A stretch of DNA of 64,000 bases. Origin: Anaerobaca lacustris (lineage in GTDB: Bacteria; Planctomycetota; Phycisphaerae; Sedimentisphaerales; Anaerobacaceae). The notes under the pieces were generated by a model. That model worked only from the letters and a program-made list of their open reading frames with translations, did not search any database and was not told the DNA's origin. A program made the translations under genes and the position numbers. Location of the stretch: positions 62,001 through 126,000 of the forward strand of contig NZ_JASCXX010000001.1 in NCBI RefSeq assembly GCF_030012215.1. The letters are read 5' to 3'. Of the stretch, positions 8,797 through 17,679 are shown in pieces (positions within the stretch are counted from its first letter, which is position 1; the number at the start of each line of letters is the position of its first letter).

Positions 8797-10680
8797 ATGA
8801 GCAAGCTCGATACCGTCGCGATGTTGTCACCCGTTCTCGTGTTCTGCTTTTCGGAGGCCGCTCCGGGGCAAATGCGGGAGCGTTCGGAGATCGCGCCGGC
8901 GTACCAATGGCGACTGGAAGACCTGTATCCTTCGGATGAGGCTTGGGAGCAGGCGAAGGAGGCCCTGGCCGGCCGGTTGGAGGGGATCGAGCGGTATCGC
9001 GGCAGGTTGGACGATGCCGCGACGCTGTTGACCTGCCTCGAACTGGACAGCGATATTTCCAAGGCGTTCGGCCGGTTGTACAGCTACGCCTCGATGAAGT
9101 CCGACCAGGACACGCGGGTCTCGAAGTACCTGGCGATGCGGCAGGCGGTCGAGCAGGTCATGACGGAGTACGGCAGCCGGGCGTCGTATATCGAGCCGGA
9201 GATCGTCAGGCTCGACGCCGAGACCATCGAGCGGTTCATTGCCGCCGAGCCGGGGCTGGAAGTCTACCGGATGGGTCTCATGGATATCCTGCGCCGCAAG
9301 GCGCACAATCTCTCCGAGAAGGAAGAGAAAATCCTCGCGGAGGCCGCCTTGATGGCTGGCGGCCCCGGCTCGATCTACTCAGTCTTCAGCAATGCTGAGA
9401 TGCCCTATCCTGAGATCGCGCTCAGCGATGGGACGCGGGCCGTGCTCAATCAGGCCGGCTACGCTCGCCATCGCAGCTCGACCGTCCGCGCCGATCGCGA
9501 GGCCGTCTTCGAGGCCTTCTGGACCGCGATCAACCAGTTCCGGCAGACCTTCGGCGTCCAGTTGTATTCCCATTTGCAGGCCCATGCGTTCACCATGCGG
9601 ACGCGGAACTACGAGAGCTGTCTGCATCAGGCGCTGGATCGCAACAACATCCCAACCGAGGTTTATCACAGTCTCATCGACAACGTGCGAGCCAACCTGG
9701 ACACCTTCCACCGTTACCTGCATCTCAAGAAGCGGATGCTGGGCGTCGAGACGCTGAAGTATTCCGATCTGTACGCGCCCGTCGTCAAGGACGTGGATCT
9801 GAAGTACAGCTTCGATGAGGCCAAGGTCCTGGTCCTCGACGCCGTCAGGCCGCTGGGGCCCGACTACGCCGGGGTTGTCGAGAAGGCCTTCAGCGAGCGA
9901 TGGATCGACGTCTATCCCACGCCGGGCAAGCGGTCCGGCGCCTACTCCAGCGGCAACGCCTACGACGTGCATCCCTACATCCTTCTGAACTACAACGGCC
10001 GGTTCGACGACGTCAGCACGCTGGCCCACGAACTGGGTCACACGATGCACAGTTACTACAGCAACAAGCACCAGCCGTTTCCGCTGGCGGACTACTCGAT
10101 CTTCGTCGCCGAAGTGGCCTCGACGTTCAACGAGGCGCTGCTGGTCCACAAGATGCTCAACGATATGAAGGACGACGACGTGCGTCTGTCGTTGTTGATG
10201 AACTACCTCGACGCGATCAAGGGGACGGTGTTCCGCCAGACGCAGTTCGCCGAGTTCGAGCTGCGCATGCACGAGCGAGTCGAGCGCCGCGAGCCGGTGA
10301 CGGGCGACGCACTGACGGAACTCTATGGGCGTATTCTGAAGGACTACTACGGCCACGAGAAGGGCGTCTGTTACATCGACGATCTGTACGCCGTCGAGTG
10401 GGCCTACATCCCGCACTTCTATTACAACTTCTACGTATACCAGTACTCGACTTCGTTCACCGCGGCGACGGCCCTGGCCGAAGAGGTCTTCAGCGGCGTC
10501 GATGGGGCAGTCGAACGCTATCTCGACTTCATCTCAGCCGGCGGTTCCGACTATCCAGTCGAGATTCTCAAGAAAGCCGGCCTCGATATGACCACTTCCG
10601 GTCCCTTCGAAAAGACCATGCTCGCCATGAACCGGACGATGGACGAGATCGAAGCCATCCTCGCCCGCCAAGTCAAGTGA
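8797..10680 (+). CDS. pepF: Oligoendopeptidase F (M3 family metallopeptidase)
   Basis: A zinc endopeptidase of 627 residues that cleaves oligopeptides. The zinc motif HELGHTMH has the ligands His411 and His415, with catalytic Glu412. The third ligand should be the Glu in FVAEVASTFNEAL, about 25 residues later. The signature near the C-terminus, HFYYNFYVYQYSTS, is typical of PepF and forms the substrate tunnel. Length matches the family (about 600). The start follows AAGGAG. The first 25 residues are somewhat hydrophobic and could be a weak export signal, which would be unusual because most PepF enzymes are cytoplasmic. A small membrane protein follows 34 bases later. Confidence 0.95.
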   Translation: MSKLDTVAMLSPVLVFCFSEAAPGQMRERSEIAPAYQWRLEDLYPSDEAWEQAKEALAGRLEGIERYRGRLDDAATLLTCLELDSDISKAFGRLYSYASMKSDQDTRVSKYLAMRQAVEQVMTEYGSRASYIEPEIVRLDAETIERFIAAEPGLEVYRMGLMDILRRKAHNLSEKEEKILAEAALMAGGPGSIYSVFSNAEMPYPEIALSDGTRAVLNQAGYARHRSSTVRADREAVFEAFWTAINQFRQTFGVQLYSHLQAHAFTMRTRNYESCLHQALDRNNIPTEVYHSLIDNVRANLDTFHRYLHLKKRMLGVETLKYSDLYAPVVKDVDLKYSFDEAKVLVLDAVRPLGPDYAGVVEKAFSERWIDVYPTPGKRSGAYSSGNAYDVHPYILLNYNGRFDDVSTLAHELGHTMHSYYSNKHQPFPLADYSIFVAEVASTFNEALLVHKMLNDMKDDDVRLSLLMNYLDAIKGTVFRQTQFAEFELRMHERVERREPVTGDALTELYGRILKDYYGHEKGVCYIDDLYAVEWAYIPHFYYNFYVYQYSTSFTAATALAEEVFSGVDGAVERYLDFISAGGSDYPVEILKKAGLDMTTSGPFEKTMLAMNRTMDEIEAILARQVK

Positions 10681-10714
10681 TGGCCTGTAGGACAATTCGA
10701 TTTGGACGGTTCCC

Positions 10715-10984
10715 ATGAGACGGATCAGCAGGCAAGTGGTTGGAGCCATCCTGATTGTTCTGGGGTTCCTCGCCCTGATCACGCCGGCCACGCCCGGCTC
10801 GTGGCTGATCCTCGTCGGCCTGGAGCTTCTGGGCTTGCGCCTGCTTCTGAGCGACCGACTGCTGACCTGGGCCGACGCCCATCCGGGCACGCTCCCGGAG
10901 AGGGTCATCCGCGCGATCCTTCGGACCGAGCGCCGCCTCTTCGGTGCTCGCAAGCGTCGCGTCTCGCCGCGGACGAAGCCCTGA
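10715..10984 (+). CDS. Small two-helix membrane protein (PGPGW-like)
   Basis: An 89-residue protein with two hydrophobic segments (about 7-24 and 28-46) joined by a short turn reading TPATPGSW. This resembles the P-G-P-G-W turn of a widespread family of small inner-membrane proteins of unknown function. The tail is strongly basic. It lies 34 bases after pepF in the same direction and could be co-transcribed. The ribosome site is weak. I judge it real because of the membrane pattern and codon use, but no function is assigned. Confidence 0.65.
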   Translation: MRRISRQVVGAILIVLGFLALITPATPGSWLILVGLELLGLRLLLSDRLLTWADAHPGTLPERVIRAILRTERRLFGARKRRVSPRTKP

Positions 10985-11150
10985 GGCCCTGACGTCCCAA
11001 GTCGCAAGGGAGTTTCATCTTGATTTTTCCCGCCACAGCCGCCATATAGGAGGGCGACGAGCGGCAGCCTCGATCATAGCGCGGGGATGGTCGCCATGAA
11101 AAGGTGTTGTCGCTGAAACGGATTGGCTACGAATTAGTGAGGGCAGAACG

Positions 11151-11831
11151 ATGCAACGGACTGTGGGCAGGATAGCACTGTGGACGATCGTGGCAATGAT
11201 GGTCGTTGGGCTGGTGGGCTGCAAGGGGGCTCTGGAATCGGGCTCGACCGGGAAGAAGGTGATGTTGTGGAACGGCCAGGATTTTGCGGGCTGGCAGCGC
11301 GTTCTGGCCGATCCGGCAGTGGATGTCGACGACGTCTGGTGGGTCCGGGGCGATGCGATCCACTGCAAGGGAGAGCCGTTCGGCTATCTGCGCACGGAGC
11401 AGCGATACAGCGACTACCACCTCCATCTGGAGTGGCGATGGCCTGAAACGCCGACCAACAGCGGCGTGTTGCTCCATATGAACGGTCCCGACAAGATCTG
11501 GCCCGAGTGCATCGAAGTTCAGCTCAAAGCGGGCAACGCCGGCGATTTCGTGCTGATGAACGGGACCGGCCTGACCGTCGACGGGACCGACCGCAGGGAC
11601 ACGTCCAAGCGGTTCGTGGTGATCCCCAAGAAGGCGGCCACCAGCGAAAAGCCCGCCGGCCAGTGGAACAGCTACGACATCCACTGCAAAGGCGGCTCCA
11701 TCCGCGTCTACGTCAACGGCGTTCTCCAGAACGAGGGCACGAATGCCTCCCCGATGGCCGGATTTATCGGTCTCCAGAGCGAAGGCAGCCCCATCGAGTT
11801 CCGGAATATCTATATCCTTCCGCTCAACTGA
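11151..11831 (+). CDS. DUF1080 (3-keto-disaccharide hydrolase/GH16-like fold) lipoprotein
   Basis: A 226-residue secreted protein with a lipobox-like VGLVGC ending at Cys24. The rest is one DUF1080 domain: LWNGQDFAGW (38-47), DYHLHLEWRWPETPTNSGVLLH (about 86-107), an NGTGLTVDGTDRR loop, and the final FIGLQSEGSPIEFRNIYI. The family is a concanavalin-like jelly roll that is greatly expanded in Planctomycetes and in some cases acts on 3-keto-glycosides. Which sugar is bound here is unknown. The start follows GAGGG. It probably sits at the outer membrane facing out. Confidence 0.88.
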   Translation: MQRTVGRIALWTIVAMMVVGLVGCKGALESGSTGKKVMLWNGQDFAGWQRVLADPAVDVDDVWWVRGDAIHCKGEPFGYLRTEQRYSDYHLHLEWRWPETPTNSGVLLHMNGPDKIWPECIEVQLKAGNAGDFVLMNGTGLTVDGTDRRDTSKRFVVIPKKAATSEKPAGQWNSYDIHCKGGSIRVYVNGVLQNEGTNASPMAGFIGLQSEGSPIEFRNIYILPLN

Positions 11832-12337
11832 CCCAGGACCCTCGGGTCTCTGGAGCAGCGGACGGGCCGGCTTGTCTCGTGGGCGTTTCCTAACATGGCC
11901 GTTGACAGGCTCAGAAGCGGCAGTCCCGATCCCGATGCAGGTCGAGATCGGGATGTCCGAGAATCCCCTTGCCCGCTCGGGGGCGATCTGGTATAAATGT
12001 AGGGTGGCTGCGAGGGCCCGTGATGGGCCGGTGCAGCCGGCGGATTGCAGGGTTCTGTATGGAGCGGACCGTCAAGTGCGGTTGTAGTGCCGGTCGGAAT
12101 CGAGCGTCCTGACGAAGGACGTCCGCAGATTGGAGGCTGGCGGGGGGTTTTCGCACTTTCGGTGCCGTCTATCCGTGGTTTGTTGCTGTCGGGCAATTCA
12201 TCCGCGTATCGGGAAGGAGGTGTCTTCGGCCGGAGAACAGGGCACAGCCATCGTACGTCGTTTGGCTTGGGGTCGGTCCTTTCTTCCAGACACCACCCCC
12301 AAGAGCATATTGTGTTGATTGTGAGGAGATTGGCATC
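11832..12337. other. Long intergenic/leader region before the LamG protein
   Basis: About 500 bases without a gene. It contains an 8-bp inverted repeat (ATCCCGAT at 11929-11936 and ATCGGGAT at 11947-11954), a well-formed promoter at 11969-11997, and a leader of roughly 330 bases. The leader is GC-rich and may fold, but I recognise no riboswitch class in it. Confidence 0.45.
11969..11997 (+). promoter_or_regulatory. Predicted promoter of the LamG/FN3 surface protein gene
   Basis: TTGCCC (11969-11974) and TATAAA (11992-11997) with exactly 17 bases between. Start of transcription would be near 12004, leaving a long leader. Confidence 0.5.
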
Positions 12338-15136
12338 ATGAAAAGACTATCGTTGTGGATTGTGGCGGCGGTCCTGCTGATCGGTGGGGCGGCGCAGGGG
12401 CAGATGTTCGATATCACCAACCCAGGCGACCCCATCTTGGGCGTTCCTGACGACGGGAACTGGCCGGGGGCGGAGACTCCGCCGAATGCGATCATCGACA
12501 ATATCGCGCAGAAGTACTTGTGCTTCGAGACGTCGTTCGTGGACATCGACGGCAACCCTGACGCGGCCAACGGCGGCGCCGGCTTCCGCGTGACTCCTTC
12601 GGGTCCCAGGGTGGTGGTCAAGGCCCTGAATTTCGCCAGCGCCAACGATTCCGCCGAGCGCGACCCGGTGGCCTTCCGGTTCTCCGGCTCCAGCGACAGC
12701 ATCGACGGTCCCTACACGCTGATTGCCGAGGGAACGATCGACGACTTCGCTCAGACAACGGCGTGGCCTCGGAATAGCTGGATTTCGGCCCCCATTCCGA
12801 TCAACAACAGAAGAGCCTACAATCACTACGAGGTGTTCTTCACGAACATTCGCGATCGGGGTCCGGCCAACAGCATGCAGATCGGCGAGGTGGAGTTGCT
12901 CTCTGACGGCAGTCTGCCTGGTTCTGCCGGTGGGCCCGCTCCTGAAGACGGCGCGATCGATATTCCTCGCGACGTGGTTCTTGGCTGGGTGCCGGGTGAG
13001 ATGGCCGCAACGCACGATGTGTACTTCGGTACGGTTTTCGACGACGTCAACAACGCCAGCCGAAGCAATCCGATGGGTGTCCTCGTCAGCCAGGGCCAGA
13101 CGGCGCTGACTTACGATCCGGTCGGGCTGCTCGAATTCGGCCAGACCTATTACTGGCGCATCGACGAAGTGAATTCCGCCCCCGATTTCACCATCTTCAA
13201 GGGCGACGTCTGGACGTTTACCGCCGAGCCGTTCGCCTATCCCATCGAGAGCATCCTTGCGACGACCAACGCCCTCTCTGATGCAGGCGCCGATATTGCC
13301 AGGACGATCGACGGCTCCGGCCTCAACGACGCCGACCAGCACTCGACGAACAGCGCTCACATGTGGCTGGGCAGGCCCGACGATGGGCCCATCTGGATCG
13401 AATACGAGTTCGATCGCGTCTACAAACTCCACCAGTTGCTGGTCTGGAACTACAATGTCGAGTTTGAGATCATCCTCGGTTTCGGGCTCAAAGACGTGAC
13501 GGTGGAATACTCCGTGGATGGCGTGGACTGGACGGTTCTGGGCGATGTTGAGTTCGCCAAGGCGGCGGCCAGGAGCACCTACACGGCCAATACGGCCGTG
13601 GATTTCGACGGTGTGCCCGCCAAGTATGTCCGGCTGACCGTCAACAGCGGCTGGGGCATGATGGGGCAGTACGGCCTCAGCGAGGTCCGCTTCCTGTTCG
13701 TTCCAGCGCAGGCCCGCGAGCCGCAACCGGCCGACGAGGCGACCGGCGTGGCAGTGAATTCGGCGCTGGCATGGCGGGCAGGACGCGAGGCTGTCTCACA
13801 CGACGTGTACTTCGGAACCGATCCGGAGGCATTGGAGTTGGTGGCTTCGACGGGCGCTGCGACGTATGCACCAGGGGCGATGAACCTGGGGACGACTTAC
13901 TACTGGAAGGTCGACGAGGTCAATGACGCCGATGCGACGGCGGTGTGGGAAGGCGACGTCTGGAGTTTCACGGCCCAGGAGTTCATCGTCGTCGAGGATT
14001 TCGAGAGCTACACCGACGACATTGACGCCGGCGAGGCCATCTTCGACACCTGGCTCGACGGCTGGGTTAACGACACCGGCTCGACGGTGGGGCACCTCGA
14101 GACCCCGTTTGCCGAGCAGACGATTGTCAAGAGCGGCCGGCAGTCGATGCCGCTGTTTTATGACAACGCGGGCGTGTCGGTTGCCGAAGCCGAGTACACG
14201 CTGTCGCAGAACTGGACGACCAACGGCATCAGGAGCCTGTCGATCAGCTTCTACGGCGCTCCGGACAACGGCGGACAGTTGTACGTCAAGATCAACAACA
14301 CCAAGGTGGTCTACGACGGCGCTGCCGCGGATATCAAAAGACCCGCATGGCAGGTGTGGAACATCGACCTGTCGGCCGTGGGCGGCAGCCTGAGCAACGT
14401 CACCAAGCTGACGATCGGCGTCGAGGGCGCCGGGGCCTCGGGCGTCGTGTACATCGACGATATCCGACTCTACCCTGGGAGTCCCGAATACATCACGCCG
14501 GTCGAGCCGGACAGCGCGGGCCTGGTGGCCTATTACAGCTTCGACGGCAATGCCAACGACGGTTCCGGCAACGGCCATCATGGCACGCTCAACGGCGGGC
14601 CGACGTACGTGGCCGGGGTTCAGGGCAACGCCCTGGATTTCGACGGCGTCGATGACTACGTCTCGACGGGCAAGAACGCCTCCGCCCTCGGGATCGGCGG
14701 CAACAACGCGAGGACCGTCACCGTCTGGGTCTACACGCGCGGTTTCGCCAACGGTGGCATCTACGACGTCGGCGCCCGCACGGCGGGGCAGGATTTCTGT
14801 CTGCGAACGCTGGACAGTACCCTGAATCGCTGGCGGATCCAGTACTGGGGTGGCGACTTCGACTTCACGTACGACACCGCCAACCGGTGGGTCCACTTCG
14901 CTCACGTTCACGACGGCACGCATACCAAGATCTACGCGGACGGCGTGCTCATCGTGGACTGGGAGATGACCATCAATACGACAGATACGAACCCGTTCCA
15001 GATCGGCCGCTATGGCTGGCCGGATGCCTATTTCAATGGGCTGATCGACGAGCTGCGCCTCTACAATCGGGCGCTGTCGGCCGAGGAGGTTCTCGGTGCG
15101 TTCGGTCAAACGGCGCCGGCGCACAAATCCTTCTGA
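12338..15136 (+). CDS. Large secreted multidomain surface protein (discoidin-like, FN3-like repeats, LamG)
   Basis: A 932-residue exported protein with a signal peptide ending at about residue 21. Domains in order: an N-terminal jelly-roll region (about 22-190), a first FN3-like unit with HDVYFGT and TYYWRIDEVN, a discoidin-like carbohydrate-binding region (about 300-455, with WIEYEFD and KYVRLTVN), a second FN3-like unit (YFGTDPEAL, TYYWKVDEVN), another jelly-roll module (about 550-720, ending VVYIDDIRLYPG), and a C-terminal LamG-like domain (about 730-925: LVAYYSFDGN, LDFDGVDDYV, GLIDELRLYNRALS). This architecture is common in Planctomycetes and suggests binding of polysaccharide or another surface polymer. 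No catalytic domain or sorting signal is apparent. Start supported by GAGGAG. Confidence 0.88.
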   Translation: MKRLSLWIVAAVLLIGGAAQGQMFDITNPGDPILGVPDDGNWPGAETPPNAIIDNIAQKYLCFETSFVDIDGNPDAANGGAGFRVTPSGPRVVVKALNFASANDSAERDPVAFRFSGSSDSIDGPYTLIAEGTIDDFAQTTAWPRNSWISAPIPINNRRAYNHYEVFFTNIRDRGPANSMQIGEVELLSDGSLPGSAGGPAPEDGAIDIPRDVVLGWVPGEMAATHDVYFGTVFDDVNNASRSNPMGVLVSQGQTALTYDPVGLLEFGQTYYWRIDEVNSAPDFTIFKGDVWTFTAEPFAYPIESILATTNALSDAGADIARTIDGSGLNDADQHSTNSAHMWLGRPDDGPIWIEYEFDRVYKLHQLLVWNYNVEFEIILGFGLKDVTVEYSVDGVDWTVLGDVEFAKAAARSTYTANTAVDFDGVPAKYVRLTVNSGWGMMGQYGLSEVRFLFVPAQAREPQPADEATGVAVNSALAWRAGREAVSHDVYFGTDPEALELVASTGAATYAPGAMNLGTTYYWKVDEVNDADATAVWEGDVWSFTAQEFIVVEDFESYTDDIDAGEAIFDTWLDGWVNDTGSTVGHLETPFAEQTIVKSGRQSMPLFYDNAGVSVAEAEYTLSQNWTTNGIRSLSISFYGAPDNGGQLYVKINNTKVVYDGAAADIKRPAWQVWNIDLSAVGGSLSNVTKLTIGVEGAGASGVVYIDDIRLYPGSPEYITPVEPDSAGLVAYYSFDGNANDGSGNGHHGTLNGGPTYVAGVQGNALDFDGVDDYVSTGKNASALGIGGNNARTVTVWVYTRGFANGGIYDVGARTAGQDFCLRTLDSTLNRWRIQYWGGDFDFTYDTANRWVHFAHVHDGTHTKIYADGVLIVDWEMTINTTDTNPFQIGRYGWPDAYFNGLIDELRLYNRALSAEEVLGAFGQTAPAHKSF

Positions 15137-15199
15137 GGCTGTGCAGGCTATCCTGAGGCCGCGCCGTGATGGGCGTGGCCTCTCCAGTGGGGCAATTGA

Positions 15200-15243
15200 C
15201 GTGGCTCCGGGGGATGTGTCCCCCGGAGCCACGCTGCTTTTTG
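15200..15243 (+). terminator. Strong intrinsic terminator
   Basis: A perfect 15-bp stem (15200-15214 with 15219-15233) closes on a 4-base loop TGTG and is followed by CTGCTTTTT. It lies 63 bases after the LamG gene stop and should end that transcript. Confidence 0.85.
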
Positions 15244-15398
15244 AGACCATTCTGTTGGTGGCCGATGCAGGCCCGGCTTTCGTATGCAGAGGGGACGTCC
15301 ACGCTTGTCCTGGACATATTACCGGTCGCGAGCGGGTACGCCATAACTCTCGTAGAGACCTCCAACCGCTCGGAGAACCGTTTGGCACGCCAATTCGG

Positions 15399-15427
15399 TT
15401 GACTTTGGGGGGTTGAGGCGGTATACT
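15399..15427 (+). promoter_or_regulatory. Predicted promoter of the parA transcript
   Basis: TTGACT (15399-15404) and TATACT (15422-15427), 17 bases apart; an overlapping TATAAT begins at 15427. Transcription would start near 15434 and leave a leader of about 200 bases. Confidence 0.6.
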
Positions 15428-15469
15428 ATAATGGAAGGGATTCCGGCGCAGCAGCGTTTCGGGTGGCGT

Positions 15470-15555
15470 TGCATCCAACGGGATTCCACACGGGGGTGAA
15501 TGTGTGCTTCCGACGCGGGCTCGTGCCAGATCCTGCCAATGTGGAATCGGATGCA
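15470..15555 (+). ncRNA. Structured 5' leader of parA, class unknown
   Basis: TGCATCC (15470-15476) pairs with GGATGCA (15549-15555), and GATTCCACA (15482-15490) pairs with TGTGGAATC (15540-15548). The two helices stack with a 5-base bulge on one side only and enclose a 49-base inner region. No known riboswitch consensus is recognised. The rest of 15244-15632 shows no gene. Confidence 0.5.
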
Positions 15556-15632
15556 TTCTCGGGTGAGTGAAGGGCCGCCTGGGTCTTCGATTTGGCATGG
15601 AGGCCAAGGCAGGCGCGGGGAGGTGGTGATTC

Positions 15633-16529
15633 ATGCGGACCATTGCGGTGGTCAATCAGAAGGGTGGGTGCGGTAAGACGACCACGGCGATCAACACCGC
15701 CGCGGCGTTCGCGATGCAGGGGCAGCGAGTTCTCCTGGTCGATCTGGACCCTCAGGCCCATGCCACCATCGGTCTTGGCCACGATCCCGATGCGTTCGAC
15801 TGCACGGTCTATGACCTTCTCATTCGGTCGCAGGACGGCCTGGACGACGTGGTCGTGCACACGCGCACCAACGGTCTGCACCTGGTGCCCTGCAACGTGC
15901 TGCTGGCGAGCGCCGATCTGGAGCTTGGGGCCATTCCCGGCAAGGAACTGTTGCTCGGCAGGAGCATGAGGGACGCACGCCAGGATTATGACTTCTGCGT
16001 GATCGACTGTCCGCCCTCGCTCGGCGTCCTGACGCTCAACGCGCTGGTCGCCAGCACGGACATCATCGTCCCGGTTCAGGTGCACTACTACGCCCTGGAG
16101 GGTCTCAAGAGACTACTCGAAACCATCCACGTCATTCGCGATCGCTTCCATCCGGACGCGATGGAGAAGATCAGTCTGCTGCTGACGTTCGTGGAGGAGC
16201 GCCGGACGTTCAGCCGGCAAATCCAACAGCAGATGCGCGACATCTTCGGCGACCTTGTGTTCGACACGGTCGTACATCGGGACGTCCGGCTGACAGAGTC
16301 GCCGAGTGCGGGCGAATCGATCCTGACGTATGCCCCCCGGAGCCGAGGCGCCGTCGATTATCGGGCGCTGGCCTGCGAGATCATGACCGGCACGGCCAGG
16401 GATCACGAGCACTACGCCGAGGCCAGTGCGCGGCGCGGCATCCAGAAGCGCCTCGTCAATCTCTTCGAAGGCGTCTGGATACCCAAGGGAACGCGTTCCT
16501 ACCAGCCGGGAGTCATCGAGTCGACCTGA
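15633..16529 (+). CDS. ParA/Soj-family ATPase without a ParB neighbour
   Basis: A 298-residue P-loop ATPase. The deviant Walker A KGGCGKTTT (10-18) with the signature Lys at position 10, the LLVDLDPQAH segment (34-43) and the DFCVIDCPPSLG Walker B (about 118-129) identify the ParA/MinD group. Such proteins form ATP-dependent dimers on DNA or membrane and position chromosomes, plasmids or protein complexes. There is no membrane-binding amphipathic helix like that of MinD, and no parB gene or canonical parS next to it, so the cargo is unknown. The tail after about residue 250 (charged, ending in YQPGVIEST) is not part of the usual core. Start defined by GGGGAGGTGG. Downstream, a TGCATCC-type repeat recurs. 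Confidence 0.88.
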   Translation: MRTIAVVNQKGGCGKTTTAINTAAAFAMQGQRVLLVDLDPQAHATIGLGHDPDAFDCTVYDLLIRSQDGLDDVVVHTRTNGLHLVPCNVLLASADLELGAIPGKELLLGRSMRDARQDYDFCVIDCPPSLGVLTLNALVASTDIIVPVQVHYYALEGLKRLLETIHVIRDRFHPDAMEKISLLLTFVEERRTFSRQIQQQMRDIFGDLVFDTVVHRDVRLTESPSAGESILTYAPRSRGAVDYRALACEIMTGTARDHEHYAEASARRGIQKRLVNLFEGVWIPKGTRSYQPGVIEST

Positions 16530-17038
16530 GCCGGAGAGGTGCAGCGACGTTTTCTATCCAGCGTGTCCGATAATCATCGGCTCGGCGGCACCGGTCCGCA
16601 CAGCGACCGGGTTCCCATCCAGGCCTCACCACTGGGGCGAGGGTCCATCCGAACAAACCTCTGTCAACAGACGTAATATGGGTATGTCATTCGTGAAGTG
16701 TTCGATCACTCTCGTGTGCGTCGTGGCATTCGGTCCTGCTGAAACGGAGTTCGGTCGCGTGGTTCCTGGGGGGCAGGACGGCGCGGTCTCATGGAGCGGC
16801 GGGGAGGGTTGGACCCAAGGAAACACCGACGTGAAATGTCTCGCCGAGGTTCGGTGGAACGGGTAGTCGCTGTGGAGGATGCAGGTTGCATCCGTGTTCC
16901 TGCATCCTTAACGCGACCCTTGCTTTGGACCATATCAGAGAGATCAGTCAGTCTTCAGGTAAGTCCTCGACAACTGTCTTGTTTTCAACGCCGTCTCATC
17001 TCCGATCCAAGATTGACTTCTTCTGCCACTCACCAGGA
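16530..17038. other. Intergenic region downstream of parA
   Basis: About 510 bases between two convergent genes. A 62-codon frame (16681-16866) opens with ATG but lacks a ribosome site and any family resemblance. GGATGCA (16877-16883) and TGCATCC (16887-16893) form a small hairpin, and another TGCATCC follows at 16901-16907. No other element is recognised. Confidence 0.45.
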
Positions 17039-17575
17039 TCACGCCTTTTCCAGCATGGCTCGCCAGCGGTGGATGTGGCCGTCCTCGTCGGCCTGGTCCT
17101 TCTCGATGACCCTGCGGGTCTCGTCGTCCCAGTCGATGGTCTCCAGCAACTCGGCGTAGTGGTGAACCGCCTTTGATTCGACCCAGATCCCGGTCTTGAA
17201 CATCGCCTTCTTGCCCAGCAGGCGGGAGCCGAAACCGAACGCGAAGCCGACCATCCAGAAGGCCGCACGGAAGATGCTGGGGCGGAAGCCGAACTCGTAG
17301 AGCTTGACCTGGAAGTCCTGGTAGTGGCCCATCTCGTTGCACATCGCCGCGACGAGCTGCCGGTTGATCTCGTTACGCTCTTTGGTGAGCTGGAATTTGT
17401 AGATGGTCTGGGCCATCAGCTCCAGCGTGTGGAGCGTACGCAGGCCTTTCCGGATGGCGGCGAGCCGCTCGGGTGCGAAACCCTCTCCACGCATCTTGAA
17501 GTCATCGCTGCGCATCTGCGGGCGGATGATGGAGATGTCGTACTTCGTCTTCGTTTCGGCCTGCGATTCGGTCAT
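17039..17575 (-). CDS. COQ7-like ferritin-fold di-iron protein
   Basis: A 178-residue protein with the full di-iron ligand set of the demethoxyubiquinone-hydroxylase (COQ7/CLK-1) group: Glu52, Glu81-x-x-His84, Glu133 and Glu164-x-x-His167. Between the two pairs lie hydrophobic stretches (about 100-118) that in COQ7 dip into the membrane. COQ7 itself hydroxylates a quinone precursor with oxygen. Here no quinone-biosynthesis gene is adjacent, so hydroxylation of an isoprenoid quinone is only one possibility and an oxygen- or peroxide-scavenging rubrerythrin-like role is another. Start ATG preceded by AAGGA. The TIM-barrel-like gene lies upstream on the same strand. Confidence 0.8.
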   Translation of the reverse strand: MTESQAETKTKYDISIIRPQMRSDDFKMRGEGFAPERLAAIRKGLRTLHTLELMAQTIYKFQLTKERNEINRQLVAAMCNEMGHYQDFQVKLYEFGFRPSIFRAAFWMVGFAFGFGSRLLGKKAMFKTGIWVESKAVHHYAELLETIDWDDETRRVIEKDQADEDGHIHRWRAMLEKA

Positions 17576-17679
17576 GGCAGTTGTCCTTTCCTTCGTGCGC
17601 GATCAGGGTTCCGGTCCGTTGCCCGGGCGGTATCGTATACGCCGGACCTGTTCGCCGGTTCAAAACCCGGACCCGCACG

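Noticed and set aside
11832-12337. Possible riboswitch in the 330-base leader of the LamG protein gene
   Set aside because: Searched by eye for c-di-GMP, cobalamin, SAM and TPP cores; none was recognised.
16681-16866. A 62-codon open frame with ATG after parA
   Set aside because: No ribosome site upstream, no family signature, and only one short frame in a gap between convergent genes. Kept only as a remark on the intergenic region.
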